A stretch of DNA of 5,669 nt, taken from assembly GCA_050116575.1 (NCBI GenBank), contig JASFOJ010000234.1, positions 1 to 5,669 on the forward strand, written 5' to 3'. This stretch comes from JAKEGK01 sp050116575. Lineage in GTDB: Bacteria > Pseudomonadota > Gammaproteobacteria > SZUA-152. Positions 1-4,431 of this stretch are shown here, one piece after another; positions within the stretch are counted from its first letter, which is position 1, and every line of letters starts with the position of its first letter. Both the position numbers and the translations under genes were made by a program. The notes under the pieces are model-generated. The model did not search any database and was not told the DNA's origin. It saw only the letters and a list, made by a program, of their open reading frames with translations.

Positions 1-972
1 ACTATCGCTGTCGGAAGTGATATGGCCTCGCAATTCCAGTTCCGTTTCTCCTTTTTCGACAGTGGGGTAATACACCTTATGGGTGGCATGCGCCGGTGCG
101 GGAACAAGAACCATCGTGACAAGCGTAATGGCGGCAACAATCACTGCCGCGACGCCGGCGGTTCGCATATTCAACGGCTTGCTCGCGGCCAATGTCATAG
201 TACCGATAACCACGACAGCGATTGCGTAAACCAGAAATTGCATGCCGGAAGGACGGTCATCGTAACCAATGAGTGTATGCAGCGTTTCACCAATCAGGGA
301 ATGCTCTGAAAGTACGGCTGATGTATCCCACAGTACGGGCTTGATGGCGGGCAGTATGCCGGCCTGGGTGAGGAATCCGGCTGCCTGTGACGCCATGCCG
401 GCGGCCAGCAACACGATCAGCCATGCCGTCGCTGTAAAAAGGTATTTGGTGGGGATGCGCAGCAGTCCCAGATAAAGTGCAGCGCCCATGGCCGCGCCGG
501 CAACGATACCCAATACACCGCCGGTGAACATCAGTAATGTGTTGGCGCCACCGGCGGCAATACCATAGGCGAACAACACGACTTCGGATCCTTCGCGCAG
601 TACCGCCAACGCAATAACAATGGACAGTACATGCAGCGGCTTAGTTTCTTCGCTAACACCCTGGCCAACGCTCTTCATCCGGACGGCCAGTTCGCGGCCG
701 TGGCGGGCCATCCACAGGTTATGCCACGCCAGCATGGCGGTCGCCGTCAGCAGCACGCCGGCATTGAAAATTTCCTGGCCCATTCCTTCGGCAGCCTGGG
801 CAATGGCGCCAGCGAAAGCCGCTACAATGCATGCACCGACAAGACCTCCACCGACACCGTAGGCGATCCAGCGCCCACGATTGGCCACAGCCTGGGTGGC
901 TGTCAGCACGATGCCAATGATCAGGGCGGCTTCAAGTACTTCACGAAAGACGATTACAGCGGTACTTAACAC
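1..972 (-). CDS. FTR1-family iron permease, fused in frame to a secreted C-terminal domain (partial, runs off left edge)
   Basis: Inner-membrane permease of the FTR1/EfeU family, which imports iron with the help of periplasmic partners. The 324 visible codons contain both signature motifs: R10-E11-V-L-E14 in the first helix and R126-E127-G-S-E130 in the fourth; their acidic residues bind iron in this family. A typical FTR1 C-terminal loop (GYDDRPSG, about 236-243) precedes helix 7 (about 246-263). FTR1 proteins usually end about here, near 275 residues. This frame instead continues through a short basic linker (SKPLNMR), a further hydrophobic stretch (271-291) ending in PAPAHA (signal-peptidase-like, after A296), and a polar stretch starting THKVYYPTVEKGETE. 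Start: GTG at 972, with AGGAG 8 nt upstream; the N-terminus then matches the family. It lies 18 nt downstream of the cupredoxin gene, so it is cotranscribed and Fur-controlled. FTR1 identity is near certain; the fusion is read directly from the frame but could hide a lost stop codon. Confidence 0.93.
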   Translation of the reverse strand, partial: MLSTAVIVFREVLEAALIIGIVLTATQAVANRGRWIAYGVGGGLVGACIVAAFAGAIAQAAEGMGQEIFNAGVLLTATAMLAWHNLWMARHGRELAVRMKSVGQGVSEETKPLHVLSIVIALAVLREGSEVVLFAYGIAAGGANTLLMFTGGVLGIVAGAAMGAALYLGLLRIPTKYLFTATAWLIVLLAAGMASQAAGFLTQAGILPAIKPVLWDTSAVLSEHSLIGETLHTLIGYDDRPSGMQFLVYAIAVVVIGTMTLAASKPLNMRTAGVAAVIVAAITLVTMVLVPAPAHATHKVYYPTVEKGETELELRGHITSDSDS

Positions 973-990
973 GGTGTGGTCTCCTAAATT

Positions 991-1314
991 TTATTTGACG
1001 GTGAGTGTACCATTGGCGGTCTTGGGGTTGAATTCGCCAAAGAATTTATAACTGCCCGCTTCGAGCGGTCCTACATAAATAATGATCTTGCTGCCGCCGG
1101 GAACAATTTTTTCGCGATTAAGGTCGTGGCTTTCAAATTCTTCCGGCGTCGGATCCTGGTTTTGCACCACAAGCTTAACTTTTTCACCGGCGGGCACATC
1201 GATATTGGTAGGGGAGAACTTATGATTTTTAATAACGAGCTGGTACTCCGGCGTTTCCGCTTGGGCAACGCCGGCAAATAAAACCGTTAATATCGCTATA
1301 TATTGGATTTTCAT
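991..1314 (-). CDS. periplasmic cupredoxin-like protein of an FTR1 iron-uptake operon
   Basis: A 107-aa secreted protein with a Sec signal peptide (residues 1-19, ending VAQA) and a single beta-sandwich domain of the Cupredoxin_1 type, as found in FtrB and in the N-terminal part of EfeO. Visible landmarks are the NHKFSP segment (30-35), FESHDLNREK (60-69), the PLEAGSYKFFGEF turn (83-95) and the closing strand GTLTVK. Such proteins are thought to bind or oxidise ferrous iron in the periplasm and hand it to the FTR1 permease, which is encoded next, 18 nt downstream. The mature chain has no Cys and no Met, so it cannot form a classical type-1 copper site; His31, His63 and nearby acidic residues are the possible ligands. 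Start: ATG at 1314, with AAGGAA 10 nt upstream. Expression is probably repressed by Fur when iron is sufficient. Family assignment is firm; the exact metal chemistry is inference. Confidence 0.9.
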   Translation of the reverse strand: MKIQYIAILTVLFAGVAQAETPEYQLVIKNHKFSPTNIDVPAGEKVKLVVQNQDPTPEEFESHDLNREKIVPGGSKIIIYVGPLEAGSYKFFGEFNPKTANGTLTVK

Positions 1315-1363
1315 AGTAAATTGTTTCCTTCAGCCAATCTTCTAAATTCAATACTTATCCTTA

Positions 1364-1392
1364 ATGATAATGATTCGCATTTAGAATTACAA
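1364..1392 (-). promoter_or_regulatory. sigma70-type promoter of the cupredoxin-FTR1 operon
   Basis: On the minus strand a -35 box TTGTAA (1392-1387, 4/6 match) is followed by a 17-bp spacer and a -10 box TATCAT (1369-1364, 5/6 match). Transcription would start near 1357, giving a leader of about 43 nt before the cupredoxin ATG at 1314. The Fur box lies on the -10 and spacer, as expected for a promoter repressed by Fur with iron. Confidence 0.6.
1365..1379. promoter_or_regulatory. Fur box
   Basis: The 15-bp sequence TGATAATGATTCGCA matches the 7-1-7 Fur consensus (TGATAAT-N-ATTATCA) at 12 of 14 defined positions. The left half is perfect. It overlaps the -10 box and spacer of the only promoter candidate ahead of the cupredoxin-FTR1 genes, about 50 bp upstream of the first start codon. 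An iron-import operon directly downstream makes the assignment much stronger than the motif alone. Confidence 0.8.
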
Positions 1393-1461
1393 GTCCTGTG
1401 CGCAAATTATTTTCACCTTCGTGCCTGGATTTCGGAATATCAGGGAAATGCGGATGCAGTG

Positions 1462-1519
1462 GCTTCGCAAAACCAGAGCTTTGTAAAACCAGGCTTTCGC
1501 AACCAATGGCTTTGCAGGA
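1462..1519. repeat. four imperfect tandem units of 15-16 bp
   Basis: Units begin with GCTT at 1462, 1478, 1493 and 1509, a period of 16, 15 and 16 bp. The shared pattern is roughly GCTTTCGCAAAACCAG; the fourth unit is truncated and diverged after GCTTTGCA. The array lies in the 277-bp gap between the broken thioesterase gene and the Fur-controlled operon. Short open frames cross it on both strands, but none has a ribosome binding site or a protein-like composition. It could be decayed tandem duplication, or weak binding sites upstream of the iron promoter; nothing points to a specific role. Confidence 0.6.
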
Positions 1520-1559
1520 CGATAGCGGTATAGTTTTTATATCGGTAAGACGCCGTGCC

Positions 1560-1596
1560 CCTGAACAGATCTTTACCGAAGCCGGCATTGTTCAGG
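1560..1596. repeat. inverted repeat overlapping the thioesterase stop codon
   Basis: Perfect 8-bp arms CCTGAACA (1560-1567) and TGTTCAGG (1589-1596) flank a 21-nt loop. The right arm contains the stop codon of the restored thioesterase frame. No T-run follows on the minus strand, so it is not a good intrinsic terminator for that gene. On the plus strand it is followed by TTTT, but no plus-strand gene enters it. It may be an mRNA 3'-end hairpin or chance. Confidence 0.4.
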
Positions 1597-2037
1597 TTTT
1601 CGCCGGCGTTAAGGTAAAATCGTCATCACGCGGGATGCTTAGCACGGCTTCCCTGAATTGATCCGGAAGTCCCGTTAGCTTGCGTTTTCGCAAGTTGATC
1701 CATGCGCCATCCACGGTCACAGTGGCGGCTGTTTCACCGCTGGCATTGATAAATTCGTGAGTAAATGACCAGCGGATCCGTCATCGCGAGCACTTTTTAG
1801 TTTGACATTTACTTTGATATCTTCATTCATACCCAATTCGCGTAAAAAAATCGTTTCTTCGCGAAATAACACCGGGCTGATATTCAGGCGGGCCAGCGTA
1901 TCGATGTCCATGCCCAGTTCATTTAATAACTGTATTCGGACATGGGCCGCATAGTCATTGTATGCCGAGTGGCGCATGTGTCGGTTGATGTCGACGTCGG
2001 CCCAGCGTATGTTAAAAGTTCTGGAAAATTCCTTCAT
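1592..2037 (-). pseudogene. acyl-CoA thioesterase, hotdog fold (4HBT/YbgC-like), single-base frameshift
   Basis: The first 88 codons encode a hotdog-fold thioesterase N-terminus: FNIRWADVDINRHMRHSAY (residues 8-26), with the Asp (D16) and the NRH segment at the active site of YbgC/4HBT enzymes, which hydrolyse acyl-CoA esters. At GGATCC (1774-1779) the frame is lost and would add an unrelated tail ending at 1717. The frame shifted by one base continues the family perfectly: RWSFTHEF, then VDGAWINLRKRKLTGLP, to a TGA at 1592-1594. One extra base, for instance a C restoring CCC, would give a normal 148-aa enzyme. Start: ATG at 2037, because the family begins at MKEF; an in-frame ATG at 2076 would add 13 residues, and neither start has a strong ribosome site. 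Both halves look conserved, so the lesion is recent or a sequencing error. The natural substrate cannot be told. Confidence 0.8.
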
Positions 2038-2112
2038 TGTGACGCTTTCATTTAATAGGTGGTTAAACGATACCATTTGACTGACTATTGTAGCCCGTGT
2101 TCGGCGTAGCGG

Positions 2113-2152
2113 ACAGGATGACGTGTCAATCCGAATCCTGTTGATTAATCAA
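2113..2152. promoter_or_regulatory. palindromic elements in the divergent intergenic region
   Basis: Two elements sit side by side between the thioesterase and the membrane-protein gene. One is an inverted repeat with 7-bp arms, ACAGGAT (2113-2119) and ATCCTGT (2135-2141). The other is a perfect 12-bp palindrome, TTGATTAATCAA (2141-2152). The second resembles an FNR/CRP-type half-site pair, but its half-sites are only 2 bp apart rather than 4, so it is not a canonical FNR box. The placement suggests operator sites for one or both divergent genes. A possible -10 (TATACT, 2171-2176) follows but has no matching -35. Confidence 0.35.
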
Positions 2153-2193
2153 AGCAGTTGCAAACCAAACTATACTGTCAGGAGCAAATTGAC

Positions 2194-2209
2194 ATCAAAC
2201 CCGTTTGAT
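2194..2209. repeat. inverted repeat just upstream of the membrane-protein start
   Basis: Perfect 7-bp arms ATCAAAC (2194-2200) and GTTTGAT (2203-2209) are separated by CC. The repeat lies 20 bp before the ATG at 2230. A nearby AGGAG (2180-2184) precedes it, on the far side from the ATG. In RNA a 2-nt loop would open to a 5-bp stem with a larger loop. It could act as an operator or as a structure affecting translation of the gene. Confidence 0.4.
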
Positions 2210-2229
2210 AGTTGTCATTGACGATACCG

Positions 2230-2616
2230 ATGAAAGAACCGCTAATTAACTGGAACAGGGAAGACGAAGACAGGCCAGCAGAGGGCCAAAAAATGCCGGT
2301 GTGGTGTATCTGGACGGCACTGGGCGTTACATTACTGGCGGTTGTGTTATACGGTACGTTGTTTTTCCTGGTGCCCGAGTACCGGCAAATGATGGCGGAT
2401 TATATTGATCAATTGCCCATATTCTCCAGGATTGTACTGAATATCTACCAGCCGTTTTTGATGGTGTTCGTAATGATCAGCATTTCGCTGATGATTTTGT
2501 TCTATTTAAAATACAAAACTCGGGGCGTCCGTTACAAAGCCATGTTAGCGTTGATAGTCGCGAACTGTATGTTTGCGGCGATATTGTTTGGCGTAACCCG
2601 GCTAGGACTTGGCTGA
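2230..2616 (+). CDS. three-helix inner-membrane protein of unknown function
   Basis: I do not recognise this 128-aa protein with certainty. It has a polar, charged N-terminus (1-22, rich in E, D and K), then three hydrophobic segments at about 24-48, 67-93 and 104-124, with basic residues (K94 to K103) between the second and third. The loop after helix 1 (VPEYRQMMADYIDQLP) and the start of helix 2 recall a segment of GspF/PilC platform proteins of type II secretion and type IV pili, where a VP-x-F/Y segment is followed by an LP-x-x-T/S-R motif. That resemblance is from memory and weak; the protein is far too short to be a whole GspF. Start: ATG at 2230 chosen over an in-frame TTG at 2212; neither has a good ribosome binding site, so translation is probably weak or structured. 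It stands alone, divergent from the thioesterase and convergent with the response regulator. Confidence 0.75.
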   Translation: MKEPLINWNREDEDRPAEGQKMPVWCIWTALGVTLLAVVLYGTLFFLVPEYRQMMADYIDQLPIFSRIVLNIYQPFLMVFVMISISLMILFYLKYKTRGVRYKAMLALIVANCMFAAILFGVTRLGLG

Positions 2617-2622
2617 ACAATA

Positions 2623-2653
2623 GCAGGTTACGCAGGTTAAATAGGCAGGTTAA
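2623..2653. repeat. three direct GCAGGTTA repeats between convergent genes
   Basis: GCAGGTTA occurs at 2623-2630, 2632-2639 and 2645-2652, spaced 9 and 13 bp. The array fills the 33-bp gap between the stop codons of the membrane-protein gene and the response regulator. The last copy supplies the response-regulator stop codon (TAA at 2652-2650 on the minus strand). No terminator hairpin is seen in this gap. Confidence 0.55.
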
Positions 2654-3300
2654 ATTGACTGTAACTTGGTTTTCAGTGCCGTTAAGTCGGCGTCGGCTGC
2701 CATGTCAAACGTTTCGTTGCAGTATTCCAGTAACGGTATGACTTTAAGCGCCAGATCAACGGCGTAAGGCGCGAGAGATCCGGTTTCGCCGTTTTTGAGG
2801 CTATCCAGTGCGCTTTCAATGTCAGGTGTTTCAATGACCGCAGTTTCGATTTCACTTTCGTACTGAGCCATTTGGGGAGCAGTGGCTGGTTCACCGGAGA
2901 GATAAGTTTCCGTGTGAAAATAGACTCTTTCCAGCAGGTCCTGTGGTTTTGCCGGTTTGACAATAAAGTTATTGGCGCCACAGGCGTGAGCCCGTTCGCG
3001 GCTTACCTCGTCTTCAGCACTGGTAACCACAATAATGGGCAGCTTTTTTAACCAATCTGTTTCAGCGCCACGGATACGGCATATTAGGCCATAGCCATCC
3101 AATTGCGGCATCATAATGTCGGTGATGACCAGCTTGATCGAATCATTGGCCTGCAATTGTTCCCAACCATCTTCACCGTCACCGGCTTCCACAATGGAAA
3201 AGTCTTTACTCAGAACTTTGGACAGCCCGGCGCGTATCGTGCGTGAATCGTCAACAATAAGAATCGGGGTTTTTTCGTTGGTTTCATTGGTCGCGGACAT
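2650..3300 (-). CDS. response regulator, CheY-like receiver with an uncharacterised C-terminal extension
   Basis: A 216-aa cytoplasmic two-component regulator. Residues about 12-130 form a full receiver domain: acidic pair D17-D18 (LIVDDSR), phospho-acceptor D61 (ITDIMMP), switch Thr93 (VVTSAED) and Lys115 (VKPAKP). All catalytic residues are present, so it should accept phosphate from a histidine kinase; none is encoded here. After the receiver comes a polar, acidic linker (about 135-160) and a short, probably helical tail (160-216, with SLAPYAVDLALKVIPLLEYC), in which I see no helix-turn-helix, GGDEF, EAL, HD or PilZ motif. It may therefore act through protein contacts, as CheY-like and FrzZ-like regulators do. 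Start: ATG at 3300; GGAAG lies 10 nt upstream, inside a repeat array. No partner gene is adjacent, so the stimulus is unknown. Confidence 0.92.
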   Translation of the reverse strand: MSATNETNEKTPILIVDDSRTIRAGLSKVLSKDFSIVEAGDGEDGWEQLQANDSIKLVITDIMMPQLDGYGLICRIRGAETDWLKKLPIIVVTSAEDEVSRERAHACGANNFIVKPAKPQDLLERVYFHTETYLSGEPATAPQMAQYESEIETAVIETPDIESALDSLKNGETGSLAPYAVDLALKVIPLLEYCNETFDMAADADLTALKTKLQSI

Positions 3301-3306
3301 GGTGGC

Positions 3307-3336
3307 GGTACTTCCGGTTACTTCAAGTTACTTCGT
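3307..3336. repeat. three 10-bp direct repeats abutting the response-regulator start
   Basis: Units GGTACTTCCG, GTTACTTCAA and GTTACTTCGT lie back to back at 3307, 3317 and 3327. On the coding (minus) strand they read as iterated GAAGTAAC, and the unit nearest the gene contains the only ribosome-site candidate (GGAAG, 10 nt from the ATG). A 10-bp period places each copy on the same DNA face, as in some activator arrays. They could also be tandem copies of the translation-initiation region. Confidence 0.55.
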
Positions 3337-3445
3337 TGTCGTCGAGTCATGCTCGTGTACAAGAAAGCAGATGAAAATGAATAAATAACGCTATTCCTGC
3401 TTAATAAATCGGCTGGTGTGTTGTTTCTCTTTAATGTCAGTGGTG

Positions 3446-3522
3446 TCCTGTCTGAGATCAACAGGATACGAAATTCAACAGACTGAATAAGGGATTACCA
3501 GCGGTCACTCTTTTTATGACCG
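3446..3522. other. cluster of three short perfect hairpins, possible structured RNA or operator cluster
   Basis: Three inverted repeats follow one another. TCCTGT (3446-3451) pairs with ACAGGA (3461-3466) across 9 nt; ATTCA (3473-3477) with TGAAT (3484-3488) across 6 nt; CGGTCA (3502-3507) with TGACCG (3517-3522) across 9 nt. The arms are 5-6 bp, so each alone is expected by chance; the regular succession in non-coding DNA is what draws attention. Strand cannot be decided from symmetric stems. It could be the leader of the response-regulator mRNA (minus) or a small RNA (plus) ending at the terminator-like stem downstream. Confidence 0.25.
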
Positions 3523-3594
3523 GGTTCCGCTTTGTTCGGTGTCGCTGGAATCGCTATATCAATAGCCGTTGGTGCATCCCTATTTCCACCTAAG

Positions 3595-3641
3595 CCGATA
3601 CCACGTTTGGTCTAATTATCGGTTTTTAAGCCGGTTTTTTT
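3595..3641 (+). terminator. terminator-like hairpin followed by T-tracts
   Basis: CCGATA (3595-3600) pairs with TATCGG (3617-3622), with an inner CCA/TGG stem closed by a CGTT loop (3601-3610). TTTTT follows at 3623-3627 and a second run of seven T at 3635-3641. The stem is short and only half GC, so a weak intrinsic terminator is the most that can be claimed. No annotated plus-strand gene reads into it, which raises the possibility of an unrecognised short transcript upstream. Confidence 0.3.
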
Positions 3642-3917
3642 CACCAAGGGCCAATATTGGAATTTCGGGAAGCAATTCACTGTTTTTTCGTTCAGGCATC
3701 ACACTTATTGCCGATATATGTGAACGTACTAATAAAAATCAAAGAGTTAGAGCTTTTATTCGTACCGGAGTGGAAATGTTTCCGGTAGAGTCCAGGCTGA
3801 TGCCCGGTTTGGTGTTGCCGGCAACCCGCCCGCAACGATGCTTCGACACTGTTAATTAACGCATCCAGCAATGCAAAAAGTAAATTCCGTTCAAGCAGTC
3901 AGGTGTGTGGTTTCGCG

Positions 3918-4427
3918 ATGAAAAAAATTTTCAATCTGGTTTTGTTGATTTGTTTATTACCGGCTTTTGGGCTGGTTAACGCCGAACAGGTGACCAAGGA
4001 GCAGATCAAGGGCCTTGATGAACAGGTGCAGGATATCAAAAAAGACGTACTCGGAATCTCTGCTGAGCTTAATTTGCTCGAAGAAAAACTGTTATTTCCT
4101 TCCAATACCCAGATCTCATTTTTTGTATCGCTAGACAAAAACGCCGGTATCGAACCTGATGCGATTATGCTGAAACTGGACGAGAAGGATGTTGCCCATC
4201 ACATTTACAGTTACAAGGAAGTCGAAGCTCTGCAAAAGGGTGGCGTGCAACGCGTTTTTACCGGCAATGTCAGGACCGGTGATCACAAGATTCAAGTCAA
4301 TATCGTTGGTAACAACGGCGGAAGCAAAAAATCCGATAGCGCGACAAAAACCGTAACCAAAGGTGTCGGACCGCGATTTGTGGAAATCCGGTTAACCGGA
4401 TCGGGCGTCGAATTTCGAAACTGGTGA
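3918..4427 (+). CDS. secreted coiled-coil protein with a C-terminal beta-rich domain, unknown function
   Basis: A 169-aa exported protein. The signal peptide covers residues 1-22 (MKKI n-region, hydrophobic core, cleavage after VNA). A charged heptad-like helix follows (about 24-60, EQIKGLDEQVQDIKKD onward), probably a coiled coil mediating oligomerisation or partner binding. Residues 63-169 look like a beta-sandwich: alternating strands around QISFFVSL, AIMLKLDEK, HKIQVNIVG and a closing FVEIRLTG. From memory, relatives with the same LLFPSNTQ...GGVQR pattern occur in gammaproteobacteria and are sometimes mislabelled AraC regulators; there is no DNA-binding motif here. Start: ATG at 3918 (AGGTG 12 nt upstream) rather than an in-frame GTG at 3903, because the signal peptide begins at MKKIF. 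The TPR gene starts 4 nt after its stop, so the two are almost certainly cotranscribed and probably work together in the periplasm. Confidence 0.88.
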   Translation: MKKIFNLVLLICLLPAFGLVNAEQVTKEQIKGLDEQVQDIKKDVLGISAELNLLEEKLLFPSNTQISFFVSLDKNAGIEPDAIMLKLDEKDVAHHIYSYKEVEALQKGGVQRVFTGNVRTGDHKIQVNIVGNNGGSKKSDSATKTVTKGVGPRFVEIRLTGSGVEFRNW

Positions 4428-4431
4428 TGTT

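Larger units (their letters stand above)
3301..3917. other. long intergenic region without a credible gene
   Basis: About 617 bp separate the response regulator from the coiled-coil protein gene, which are transcribed away from each other, so both promoters should lie here. The one longer plus-strand frame (3569-3859, from a TTG) has no ribosome site, no domain and an unconvincing composition. Visible contents are the repeat array at 3307-3336, hairpins at 3446-3522, a terminator-like stem at 3595-3627, and a 10-bp palindrome GTTAATTAAC (3851-3860). A weak plus-strand promoter candidate is TTGCCG (3708-3713), a 16-bp spacer, then TAATAA (3730-3735), about 180 bp ahead of the ATG at 3918. I found no tRNA. 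Confidence 0.6.

Noticed and set aside
22..969. Plus-strand open frames opposite the FTR1 permease
   Set aside because: The minus-strand frame is open across the whole stretch and carries both FTR1 motifs, so these are antisense shadows.
1462..1519. Possible CRISPR array
   Set aside because: The units are 15-16 bp, directly adjacent and diverged, with no spacers and no cas genes nearby.
1303..1661. Overlapping short open frames on both strands between the iron operon and the thioesterase
   Set aside because: They run across the promoter, the Fur box, the tandem repeat and the end of the thioesterase frame. They lack ribosome sites and recognisable protein features.
1717..2076. 119-aa protein as the true thioesterase product
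   Set aside because: The last 31 residues are out of the family frame, while the adjacent frame continues the family to 1592.
2141..2152. FNR box
   Set aside because: The TTGAT and ATCAA half-sites are separated by 2 bp instead of the 4 bp required.
2189..2221. Leader peptide starting at TTG 2189 after AGGAG
   Set aside because: It has only ten codons, a 4-nt spacing and a TTG start; no attenuator or codon bias supports it.
3569..3859. 96-aa plus-strand open frame
   Set aside because: TTG start, no ribosome site, overlaps the terminator-like stem and T-runs, and has no domain or signal peptide.
3899..4138. Minus-strand frame opposite the coiled-coil gene
   Set aside because: It is a shadow of the plus-strand signal peptide and coiled coil, with Ser-rich, Cys-rich noise composition.
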